Shown here: positions 1 to 4,003 of the stretch, in pieces
Numbering within the stretch: position 1 is the stretch's first letter
Layout of the letters: every line of letters starts with the position of its first letter
Assembly (NCBI GenBank): GCA_023389545.1
Contig: JAEWEI010000205.1
Coordinates: 1 to 6,223 of the forward strand
Length of the DNA stretch: 6,223 bases
From: Actinomycetes bacterium
GTDB lineage: Bacteria; Actinomycetota; Actinomycetes; Actinomycetales; Cellulomonadaceae
Direction of reading: 5' to 3'
Program-made: the position numbers and the translations under genes
The notes under the pieces: model-generated
What the model was told of the DNA's origin: nothing
What the model saw: the letters and a program-made list of their open reading frames with translations, nothing else
Databases searched by the model: none

Positions 1-171
1 CTGGCCATCGCGCTCGCGGCACTGCTCGCACTGAGCCTGCTGCCGCGGCCGGCGCCACAGCGGCCCCGCCCCGATGCTCCGAGCAGGGCACAAGAGGGCG
101 GCGCAGGCGACGGGCCTGTCGGCACGGGCGTGTCGACCGCTGCCGTGGCTGTCGCGGACGGGCGCCCCTAG
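1..171 (+). CDS. C-terminal end of a membrane protein, possibly signal peptidase I (partial)
   Basis: Frame 1 is open from the first base to a TAG at 169-171, giving 56 residues of a gene that begins outside the window. The visible part starts with a strongly hydrophobic run of about 14 residues rich in Leu and Ala (LAIALAALLALSLL), which looks like a terminal membrane helix. It is followed by a low-complexity Pro/Arg/Gly/Ala tail with no recognisable motif. Actinobacterial signal peptidases I of the SipW type often end in a membrane helix and sit next to their dedicated substrates, and the next gene encodes a protein with a SipW-type signal. The signal peptidase call is therefore an inference from context; the fragment contains no catalytic residues. 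Any membrane-anchored protein with a C-terminal helix remains possible. Confidence 0.5.
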   Translation: MAIALAALLALSLLPRPAPQRPRPDAPSRAQEGGAGDGPVGTGVSTAAVAVADGRP

Positions 172-200
172 CCGTTGTCCGTGCCCGGGCCGGCGGCTGG

Positions 201-220
201 CGCGTCGCCCACGCGACGTG
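201..220 (+). repeat. Small hairpin between the partial gene and the exported-protein gene
   Basis: CGCGTCGC at 201-208 can pair with GCGACGTG at 213-220 (eight pairs including one G-U) around the loop CCAC. It lies about 30 nt after the upstream stop codon and about 30 nt before the next start. It could be a weak terminator or a processing or stability element between two genes of one unit. No T-run follows it, and in DNA this GC-rich a stem of this size can occur by chance. Confidence 0.3.
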
Positions 221-251
221 ACGAGGATCCGACGGAGAAGGGAGGCGGCAC

Positions 252-749
252 ATGACCTGGACGGCGACGCGTCTGCGACACCTCGCGGCGGCGGCCGGGA
301 TCCTCATGGCGCTCGTCCTCGTCGTCGGGTCTGCCATGAACCGCACAACCGCCGCATGGACCGACCAGGCCTCCTTCGCCGCGCAGGTGAGTGCGGGGAG
401 CTGGTCCGGGGACTCCGGCGACTCCGGCGACAGGTGTGAGGTGCTGAGCGTCAGCACCGGCGAGGTCCTCGGGCCCTGTGCCGTCGAGCAGGTGCACAAC
501 CTGGGCGAATGGCCGGACGGCATGAGGTTCTCCGTGGAGATCAGCGGACTCGACCTGAACGGTGAACAGCAGGCGCGGGTCACTGTCGACATGTCGCGGG
601 CCTTCACCCGCGAGTGGGACTGGGCGGCTGTCTCGGTGGAGATGGACTACGTGGCGGACTACAGCTGGTCCGCGCCCTACCTCACGTTCACGACCGCGCA
701 GTGGAATGACAGCCAGTCGTTCGGAGGCACCTTCCGCCTGAACGGTTGA
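252..749 (+). CDS. SipW-type signal peptide-containing exported protein
   Basis: This 165-residue protein is probably secreted or bound to the cell surface. The N-terminus has basic residues (R7, R9), a hydrophobic helix at about residues 11-29, then TTAAWTDQA at 32-40. A TxAxWTD-like motif after a long hydrophobic core is typical of the SipW-dependent (TasA/CalY-like, 'alternate signal-mediated exported') families. The mature part begins after this region and includes a short Gly-Asp-Ser repeat (53-60). Two cysteines (C62, C76) could form a disulfide, and the rest looks beta-rich, with many Trp and Tyr in the C-terminal third. The ATG at 252 is preceded by a strong GGGAGG about 7 nt upstream. 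The gene follows a fragment that may be its signal peptidase and ends just before a strong hairpin. Its function beyond export is not recognisable. A pilus or fibre subunit or a small surface protein are possibilities only. Confidence 0.8.
   Translation: MTWTATRLRHLAAAAGILMALVLVVGSAMNRTTAAWTDQASFAAQVSAGSWSGDSGDSGDRCEVLSVSTGEVLGPCAVEQVHNLGEWPDGMRFSVEISGLDLNGEQQARVTVDMSRAFTREWDWAAVSVEMDYVADYSWSAPYLTFTTAQWNDSQSFGGTFRLNG
411..431 (+). repeat. In-frame 9-bp tandem repeat (GACTCCGGC)
   Basis: GACTCCGGC occurs twice in a row (411-419, 420-428), followed by the start of a third copy (GAC, 429-431). It encodes the DSG-DSG-D stretch just after the predicted signal-peptide region. It probably forms a flexible linker and could vary in copy number by slippage. 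Confidence 0.6.
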
Positions 750-790
750 CGCCCGAGCAGGTCGGGACACCCCGGACCTGCCGCTGGAAC

Positions 791-827
791 GCCGAAGGCC
801 TCCAGGGACTCCCTGGAGGCCTTCGGC
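791..827. terminator. Perfect 17-bp hairpin, likely bidirectional terminator
   Basis: GCCGAAGGCCTCCAGGG (791-807) and its exact reverse complement (811-827) flank a 3-nt ACT loop. The hairpin lies 41 bp after the stop codon of the plus-strand exported-protein gene and 7 bp beyond the 3' end of the minus-strand tRNA, so it suits termination from both sides. Only very short T runs follow (TTCT on the plus strand, GTTCC on the minus strand), as is common for strong terminators in high-GC actinomycetes. Confidence 0.85.
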
Positions 828-834
828 TTCTGCG

Positions 835-908
835 TAGCGGGGACAGGATTTGAACCTGCGACCTCTGGGTTATGAGCCCAGCGAGCTACCGAGCTGCTCC
901 ACCCCGCG
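835..908 (-). tRNA. Initiator tRNA-Met (anticodon CAU)
   Basis: The minus strand reads as a complete 74-nt tRNA starting CGCGGGG and ending CCCCGCTA, with the anticodon CAU at 874-872. The anticodon stem ends in three consecutive G-C pairs (GGG/CCC flanking the loop CTCATAA). The first acceptor position is mispaired (C1 against U72, followed by six Watson-Crick pairs). These two features mark the initiator species used for formyl-Met-tRNA rather than the elongator. The T arm contains GGTTCAAATCC. The 3' CCA is not encoded (CGC follows A73), so it must be added after transcription. The gene stands alone, with a strong hairpin downstream. Confidence 0.95.
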
Positions 909-919
909 TCGGTGGAACC

Positions 920-925
920 AATCTA
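920..925 (-). promoter_or_regulatory. Candidate -10 box of the initiator tRNA promoter
   Basis: The minus strand reads TAGATT at 925-920, about 11 nt before the tRNA 5' end, a good TANNNT-type -10 element at a suitable distance for a short-leader tRNA transcript. The best -35-like sequence is TGGACG at 951-946, but the 20-nt spacer is long, so only the -10 is proposed. Confidence 0.4.
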
Positions 926-976
926 CGTCATGTTCCGGGTGGCCCCGTCCACGGCGGCCTTCGGCGGATGGGGGCG

Positions 977-1004
977 TGGACATCTGCCGGCTTGTGGGTA
1001 GGAT
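977..1004 (+). promoter_or_regulatory. Promoter for the leaderless Cys leader peptide / LLM-like gene
   Basis: TGGACA (977-982; five of six matches to TTGACA) and TAGGAT (999-1004; TANNNT type) are separated by 16 nt. Six nucleotides after the -10 box is a G at 1011, which is also the first base of the GTG start codon of the small Cys-Cys ORF. The expected transcription start therefore coincides with the translation start, as for a leaderless mRNA. Start-site mapping is needed to prove this. Confidence 0.65.
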
Positions 1005-1010
1005 CGCCGC

Positions 1011-1037
1011 GTGTCCCTGCGGAAGTGTTGTCGCTGA
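1011..1037 (+). CDS. Cys-Cys leader peptide (8 aa, leaderless), putative cysteine attenuator
   Basis: GTG TCC CTG CGG AAG TGT TGT CGC TGA encodes the octapeptide MSLRKCCR. Two adjacent Cys codons (1026-1031) sit right before the last codon. The predicted transcription start falls on the GTG, so no ribosome-binding site is needed. Leaderless Cys-rich leader peptides of this kind are known from mycobacteria (the Ms4533A/Ms5788A-type leader peptides), where they act as cysteine-responsive attenuators of downstream genes. Here the stop codon overlaps the 5' arm of a hairpin that can mask the next gene's Shine-Dalgarno. A ribosome waiting for Cys-tRNA would prevent that hairpin. The peptide itself probably has no function; the act of translating it is the sensor. 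Promoter spacing, codon content and RNA structure agree, but expression is not shown. Confidence 0.75.
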   Translation: MSLRKCCR

Positions 1038-1113
1038 GCTGACGACCTCGCGCGCCTGAGCGGCCCCCGGCCCCGGCAGCGCACCCGCATGACGCCCCCC
1101 TGAGGACCAGCTC
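1036..1113 (+). promoter_or_regulatory. Attenuator hairpin masking the ribosome site of the LLM-like gene
   Basis: GAGCTG (1036-1041) pairs perfectly with CAGCTC (1108-1113), directly before the GTG start at 1114. Past a small internal loop, CCTC (1046-1049) pairs with GAGG (1102-1105), the core of the Shine-Dalgarno. The enclosed GC-rich segment (1050-1101) can fold further. The 5' arm starts inside the stop codon of the leader peptide, five bases past the second Cys codon, so a ribosome stalled on the Cys codons would cover it and free the ribosome site. This is the arrangement expected for translational attenuation by cysteine supply: low cysteine gives expression. The pairing is read from the sequence; the mechanism is inferred. 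Confidence 0.6.
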
Positions 1114-1716
1114 GTGACGACGCTCACGCTCTCCCGCCCCCTGCACCACTCGGACGCGACCTCCCGCGTCACGTCCGCTCTCCCGCTGCCCGGCACGCTC
1201 CCGGTCGCCACTGGGGCGCCGGCGCCCGGCCACTCCGCGTTCGCGGTGGTGGGCGGGTACCCGGCGGGCCCGGATGGCCGGGCACCGGTCGTCTTCCGCG
1301 GCGACACCGGGTCCGACGCCGCCCTGCTGCTCGCCGCCGCGCGGGCGGACGTGGTGCGGGTCGGTTTCTCCGCCGATGCCCCCGATCGGGCCGCGATGAC
1401 CGCGCTCGTCGCGGAGGTCGAGGAGGAGGTCGCGGCGGTTGGCCGTCGCCGCGCCGACGTGACGGTGCTGCTGGACGTGGAGGTCGTGGTCGTCGCCGAC
1501 GAGGCCGCCGCGCAGCGCAAGGCCCAGCAACTCGCGTGCCTCGACGCGATGGCGGGCGTCGCGTGGCCGGTCGCCGCCACCCGTGTGGTGGCGACGGCCG
1601 ACCAGGCGCCAGCGGTCGCCGCCCGGCTGGCGCAGGAGGTCGGCGCGGACGGCGCCTACGTCATCCCGCTGGCGGGCTCCGCCGATCTGCTGGCGGCCGT
1701 CAGCCGAGTTGGCTGA
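1114..1716 (+). CDS. Small LLM-class flavin oxidoreductase-like protein
   Basis: The 200-residue protein resembles only the C-terminal half of luciferase-like (LLM/F420 or FMN) oxidoreductases, which usually have 300-450 residues. Residues 58-85 (PVVFRGDTGSDAALL...ARADVVRVGF) match the family's segment with a Gly-rich turn followed by 'AADVV'. Residues 93-130 give the helix, GR and 'LLDVEVVVVADE' strand. Residues 155-190 resemble the 'GTPEQVADRLAE...GADGF.L.P' ending. The first 45 residues are Pro/Ala-rich and match nothing I recognise, so the N-terminal half of the barrel appears to be missing. Catalysis is doubtful; it may bind flavin, act with a partner, or be a relic. GTG at 1114 follows GAGGA (1102-1106). 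The Cys leader and attenuator upstream imply induction when cysteine is scarce, and LLM enzymes such as SsuD release sulfite from sulfonates, so a role in sulfur supply is plausible but unproven. Confidence 0.7.
   Translation: MTTLTLSRPLHHSDATSRVTSALPLPGTLPVATGAPAPGHSAFAVVGGYPAGPDGRAPVVFRGDTGSDAALLLAAARADVVRVGFSADAPDRAAMTALVAEVEEEVAAVGRRRADVTVLLDVEVVVVADEAAAQRKAQQLACLDAMAGVAWPVAATRVVATADQAPAVAARLAQEVGADGAYVIPLAGSADLLAAVSRVG
1700..1716. repeat. 17-bp convergent gene overlap that is itself a hairpin with stop codons at both ends
   Basis: TCAGCC (1700-1705) and GGCTGA (1711-1716) are perfect inverted repeats around the loop GAGTT. The outer three bases on each side are the two stop codons: TGA of the plus-strand LLM-like gene, and TCA, which is TGA of metZ on the other strand. 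The whole overlap between the convergent genes is this element. It may serve as a compact two-way terminator, although a 6-bp stem is weak. Confidence 0.55.
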
Positions 1717-2965
1717 GGGCCTGTGACAGGTCGTCGATGAGGTCCAGCGGGTCCTCGAGCCCGACGGACAGCCGCACCGTGGACTCCGCGATGCCGACCT
1801 TGGCGCGGCCGGCGGGGCCGAGCTTGCGGTGCGTCGTCGTGGCGGGGTGCGTGACCAGGGACTTCGCGTCGCCGAGGTTGTTGGAGATGTCGACGATGCG
1901 CAACGCGTCGAGCACCCCGAAGGTGAGCTTCTTGGCGATGTCGGGCGTGGCGCCCTCCGGCACGGCGAGGTCCAGGGTGACGACGGTGCCGCCGCCCGTC
2001 TGCTGCTGGAGCGCGAGGTCATGCTGCGGGTGGGACGGCAGGAACGGGTAGCGCACCTGAGCGATGGCGGGCTGCTGCTCGAGCCAGGTGGCCACCTGCA
2101 GCGCGGAGGCGGCCTGGTGGCGTACCCGCAGCGACATGGTCTCCAGGCCCTTGAGCAGCACCCACGCGTTGAACGGGCTGAGTGACGGCCCGGTGTTGCG
2201 GATCAGGGTCTGCACCGGCCCGTGGATGTAGTCCTCCGTGCCGAGGATCGCCCCGCCCAGCACGCGGCCCTGCCCGTCGATGTGCTTCGTGGCGGAGTAC
2301 ACGACCACGTCGGCGCCCAGGTCGAGGGGCCGCGAGAACACCGGAGTGGCGAACACGTTGTCCACCACGACTGTCGCCCCGGCGGCGTGTGCCAGGCGCG
2401 AGACGGCGGCGATGTCGACGAGGTCCTGCATGGGGTTGGACGGCGTCTCGAAGAACACCACATCGGCGGGGGTGGACAGCGCGTCCTCCCACTGGGACAG
2501 CACGTGGCCGTCCACGTAGTCGGTGCGCACACCCCACCGCGCGAACAGGTCGTCGAAGATCGTCACGGTGTTGCCGAACAGTGCGCGCGCGGCGACGATC
2601 CGCGAGCCGGAGCTGACGAGCGCCGCCAGCGACGTGAACACGGCGGACATGCCCGACGCGGTGGCGTACGCGGCCTCGGCGCCGTCGATCAGGCGCAGCC
2701 GCTCCTCGAACGTGGAGACGGTGGGGTTGCCGTACCGGGAGTACAGGAACCGGTCCGAGTCCCCGGCGAAGGCTGCCTCCGCGTCGGCGGCCCGCTCGTA
2801 GACGTAGCCCTGCGTCAGGTACAGCGCCTCGGACGTCTCGTTGAACTGCGAGCGCACGAGCCCGCCGCGCACGGCGAGGGTGTCGGGTCGCAGGGTGTCG
2901 CGGGCGACAGTGCGGTCATCCCAGTCGGCGGGGCCGGGGACACGCCAGCCCTGGGGGGCGCTCAC
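1700..2965 (-). CDS. metZ: O-succinylhomoserine sulfhydrylase MetZ
   Basis: A PLP enzyme of the Cys/Met metabolism family (421 aa, about the usual MetZ length) that makes homocysteine from O-succinyl- or O-acetylhomoserine and sulfide in methionine synthesis. Visible family elements are YSRYGNPT (75-82; Tyr and Arg contact the PLP phosphate), SGMSA (104-108), FETPSNP (172-178), VDNVFATP (201-208; Asp202 contacts the pyridine nitrogen) and SATKHIDGQGR (224-234) with the Schiff-base Lys227. The KHIDGQGR form is characteristic of MetZ rather than cystathionine gamma-synthase or MetY. The GTG start at 2965 overlaps the stop of the rhodanese gene by 4 bp (GTGA) and has only a poor Shine-Dalgarno of its own, so translational coupling is likely. 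The upstream frame stays open but is a shadow of the rhodanese gene. Rhodanese-metZ is a conserved actinobacterial pair (Rv0390-Rv0391 in Mycobacterium tuberculosis). A SAM-I riboswitch heads the operon. Whether succinyl- or acetylhomoserine is used cannot be told from this sequence. Confidence 0.95.
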   Translation of the reverse strand: MSAPQGWRVPGPADWDDRTVARDTLRPDTLAVRGGLVRSQFNETSEALYLTQGYVYERAADAEAAFAGDSDRFLYSRYGNPTVSTFEERLRLIDGAEAAYATASGMSAVFTSLAALVSSGSRIVAARALFGNTVTIFDDLFARWGVRTDYVDGHVLSQWEDALSTPADVVFFETPSNPMQDLVDIAAVSRLAHAAGATVVVDNVFATPVFSRPLDLGADVVVYSATKHIDGQGRVLGGAILGTEDYIHGPVQTLIRNTGPSLSPFNAWVLLKGLETMSLRVRHQAASALQVATWLEQQPAIAQVRYPFLPSHPQHDLALQQQTGGGTVVTLDLAVPEGATPDIAKKLTFGVLDALRIVDISNNLGDAKSLVTHPATTTHRKLGPAGRAKVGIAESTVRLSVGLEDPLDLIDDLSQALSQLG

Positions 2966-3390
2966 TGCTGCCGCCACGGCAGGCCAGCGGCGCGCCAGCC
3001 CTCGACGCCCCGGTGCCCGTGCTCGTCGACGCCACCCTCGAAGCCCTCGACGATGTTGTACGCCGGCCCGAAGCCGGCGTCGGTCGCGGCTGCTGCGGCG
3101 CCGCGGGAGCGCACCCCCGAACGGCACAGGAACACGACTGGGCGGCCGTCGCCGGGCTGGAGCCCTGTGCGGCCGAGCTCGTCGACGAAGTCGGGGTTGA
3201 GCTGGCCGGACGGGTAACGGGACCACTCGATGAAGGCCACGCCCCGGCCGAGTGTGCTCACGTCGGGCACGCCCACGAAGCGCCACTCGGCATCGGTGCG
3301 GACGTCCACCAGCACCGCGTGCTCGTCGGCGGCCAGCAGGTCCCAGGCCTCGCGGGGGGTCAGGTCGCCCGCGTACTGGTCGGCGCTCAT
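2962..3390 (-). CDS. Rhodanese-like sulfurtransferase
   Basis: This single-domain rhodanese (142 aa) covers the whole protein: TPREAWDLL (11-19) at the N-terminus, LVDVRTDAEW (27-36) as the typical rhodanese strand-turn, and the active loop CRSGVRS (89-95) with Cys89 as the persulfide-carrying residue. The six-residue loop fits thiosulfate or persulfide sulfur transfer rather than a phosphatase-like variant. The EWRFVGVPD segment is typical of the form found next to metZ. It probably acts in the cytosol, moving sulfane sulfur towards MetZ or detoxifying persulfides, but its donor is unknown. The ATG at 3390 overlaps the DUF1737 stop by 4 bp (ATGA), with GAGG a few bases upstream. The stop overlaps the metZ GTG. 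A longer in-frame reading back to 4128 would translate both riboswitches and is not real. Confidence 0.92.
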   Translation of the reverse strand: MSADQYAGDLTPREAWDLLAADEHAVLVDVRTDAEWRFVGVPDVSTLGRGVAFIEWSRYPSGQLNPDFVDELGRTGLQPGDGRPVVFLCRSGVRSRGAAAAATDAGFGPAYNIVEGFEGGVDEHGHRGVEGWRAAGLPWRQQ

Positions 3391-3620
3391 ACGAGCCTCG
3401 TCTCGGGCTGCTGCGGCTGCGGTAGCACCACGGCCTGCGCGACGATGACGCGCTCCCCGTCGAAGGTGGCGGCGGGCGAGCCGTGCAGCACGTACCCCTC
3501 GGCCAGTGCCGCGCTGACCCGCTCGCAGAACGTGCGGTCGTCGGGGCCGCTCAGCAGCCGGTAGCGGAGCCGCTCGGGCGCGTCCTGGGGCGCGCTCGGG
3601 GCGGGAACAGGTGTCGTCAT
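3387..3620 (-). CDS. DUF1737 domain protein (77 aa)
   Basis: The first gene of the metZ operon encodes a 77-residue soluble protein. After a Pro/Ala-rich start, residues 19-66 (RYRLLSGPDD...FCERVSAALAEGY.LHGSPA.TFDGERVIVAQAVV) match the small DUF1737 domain, a short alpha-beta fold of unknown function found in many bacteria. There is one cysteine (C32). The ATG at 3620 is chosen because a strong GGAGG lies 4 nt upstream (3629-3625) and the domain follows; the in-frame start at 3662 lies inside the SAM-I aptamer. Its stop overlaps the rhodanese start, so its translation is probably what the riboswitch controls directly, with the two downstream genes following by coupling. The co-regulation suggests a helper role in sulfur transfer or methionine synthesis, which is inference only. 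Confidence 0.85.
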   Translation of the reverse strand: MTTPVPAPSAPQDAPERLRYRLLSGPDDRTFCERVSAALAEGYVLHGSPAATFDGERVIVAQAVVLPQPQQPETRLV

Positions 3621-3627
3621 GTCGCCT

Positions 3628-3727
3628 CCATCGGTCCTGGCGGTAGCACCCTCGACCGGCACCGGGGGAGGTGCGCGCGGGTTGCTGCGGCGTCATCGAG
3701 CCAGATCTCTCGGCCGCTCTGGATGGT
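3628..3727 (-). promoter_or_regulatory. SAM-I (S-box) riboswitch of the DUF1737-rhodanese-metZ operon
   Basis: The minus strand carries the S-box core in order. CCATCCAGAG (3726-3717) opens the aptamer and provides the 5' side of P1. A GCGGC...GCCGC helix (P2) encloses CGAG-AGA...CTCG with the ATGA kink-turn-like part. GCAGCAACCC follows, then a GCACC/GGTGC hairpin (P3), then GGTGCTACCGCCAG and finally GATGG (3632-3628), which closes P1 with CCATC. These match the SAM-I consensus (AGAG, GAUGA, GCAACC, GGUGCUA). The last two Gs of P1 are the first two of the Shine-Dalgarno GGAGG of the first gene, so SAM binding should block translation start. No terminator hairpin with a T-run is seen. A covariance search with the Rfam SAM family would confirm it. 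Confidence 0.9.
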
Positions 3728-3733
3728 CCTGCG

Positions 3734-3763
3734 ACAGTACGCCCCACCGGCGGAAGATTCCAA
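3734..3763 (-). promoter_or_regulatory. Weak candidate promoter for the metZ operon
   Basis: On the minus strand TTGGAA (3763-3758) and TACTGT (3739-3734) are 18 nt apart and would start transcription near 3727, exactly at the 5' edge of the SAM-I aptamer. The position is attractive but the boxes are poor (4/6 and 3/6 matches). No better pair was found in 3736-3848. Confidence 0.3.
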
Positions 3764-3832
3764 GCACCGGACATCAGGCTCACCATGCGAGACGCGACGG
3801 GTTCCTGATGGCCGCCGCGAGCCCCGCCGTGC

Positions 3833-3850
3833 TTATCTTTGAACTCAAGG
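3833..3850 (+). promoter_or_regulatory. AT-rich patch with possible -10 box and small inverted repeat before SAM-IV
   Basis: TTATCTTTGAACTCAA is the only AT-rich stretch in the gap and ends where the SAM-IV aptamer begins (3849). TATCTT (3834-3839) could be the -10 box for the plus-strand unit, but no convincing -35 is found. CTTTGA and TCAAGG (3837-3842, 3845-3850) form an imperfect inverted repeat that could be a protein site or chance. Confidence 0.3.
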
Positions 3851-3963
3851 TCATGAGTGCCAGCGCACAGCCCCGGCTTGCTGGCCGGCAACCCTCCTCC
3901 GCGGTGGGGTGCCCCGGGTGACGACCAGGTCGTGCGCACGTCCGCGCACGGCAAGCGCGGGGG
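3849..3963 (+). promoter_or_regulatory. SAM-IV riboswitch upstream of the cysteine desulfurase-like gene
   Basis: The stretch from GGTCATGAGTGCCAGCG (3849-3865) through GGCTTGCTGGCCGGCAACCC (3875-3894), CGCGGTGGGGTGCCCCGGG (3900-3918), a GACC closing strand (3923-3926) and a terminal GGCAAGCGCGGGG (3950-3962) corresponds segment by segment to the actinobacterial SAM-IV riboswitch as I know it. GGTCAT pairs with ACGACC as P1 (one A-C mismatch), and GCCAGC pairs with GCTGGC (3859-3864 / 3880-3885). CGTGCGC/GCGCACG (3931-3937 / 3944-3950) forms the extra hairpin found in SAM-IV but not SAM-I, and the 3' GCGCGGGG would join the pseudoknot. It shares the SAM-binding core with SAM-I but differs outside it. 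It lies 40 nt before the start codon. Confidence 0.93.
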
Positions 3964-3999
3964 TTGGCTCGATCGCTCCCCCCACAGTTGTTGGAGGAG
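3959..3999 (+). promoter_or_regulatory. Possible expression platform of the SAM-IV riboswitch (anti-SD / anti-anti-SD)
   Basis: A five-G run that ends the aptamer (3959-3963) can pair with the C-run 3978-3983. That C-run overlaps CTCC (3976-3979), which can pair with GGAG of the Shine-Dalgarno GGAGGAG (3993-3999). With SAM bound, the G-run would be held in the aptamer pseudoknot and CTCC could mask the ribosome site. Without SAM, G-run to C-run pairing would free it. The complementarities are visible; the switch is inferred. Confidence 0.45.
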
Positions 4000-4003
4000 T
4001 GCC

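Noticed and set aside
850..1059. Plus-strand ORF of 69 codons starting MNLRPLGYEPSELPS
   Set aside because: Its start is the antisense reading of the initiator tRNA, a well-known false ORF; the rest crosses the promoter and leader peptide in another frame.
870..2022. Overlapping minus-strand ORFs across 870-2022
   Set aside because: Low-complexity Arg/Ser/Ala shadows of the LLM-like gene and metZ in a very GC-rich genome.
2222..3217. 331-codon plus-strand ORF antisense to metZ and rhodanese
   Set aside because: Composition typical of an antisense GC shadow, no family features, and it opposes two well-supported genes.
2966..3286. Long N-terminal extension of MetZ (frame open to 3286)
   Set aside because: It is an Arg/Pro-rich shadow of the rhodanese gene. 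MetZ homology begins after the GTG at 2965, which overlaps the rhodanese stop in GTGA.
3621..3662. Earlier start of the DUF1737 protein at 3662
   Set aside because: It lies inside the SAM-I aptamer and lacks a ribosome site; ATG 3620 follows GGAGG.
3857..4003. 49-codon N-terminal extension of the desulfurase-like protein
   Set aside because: This stretch is the SAM-IV aptamer; ATG 4004 has a strong GGAGGAG ribosome site.
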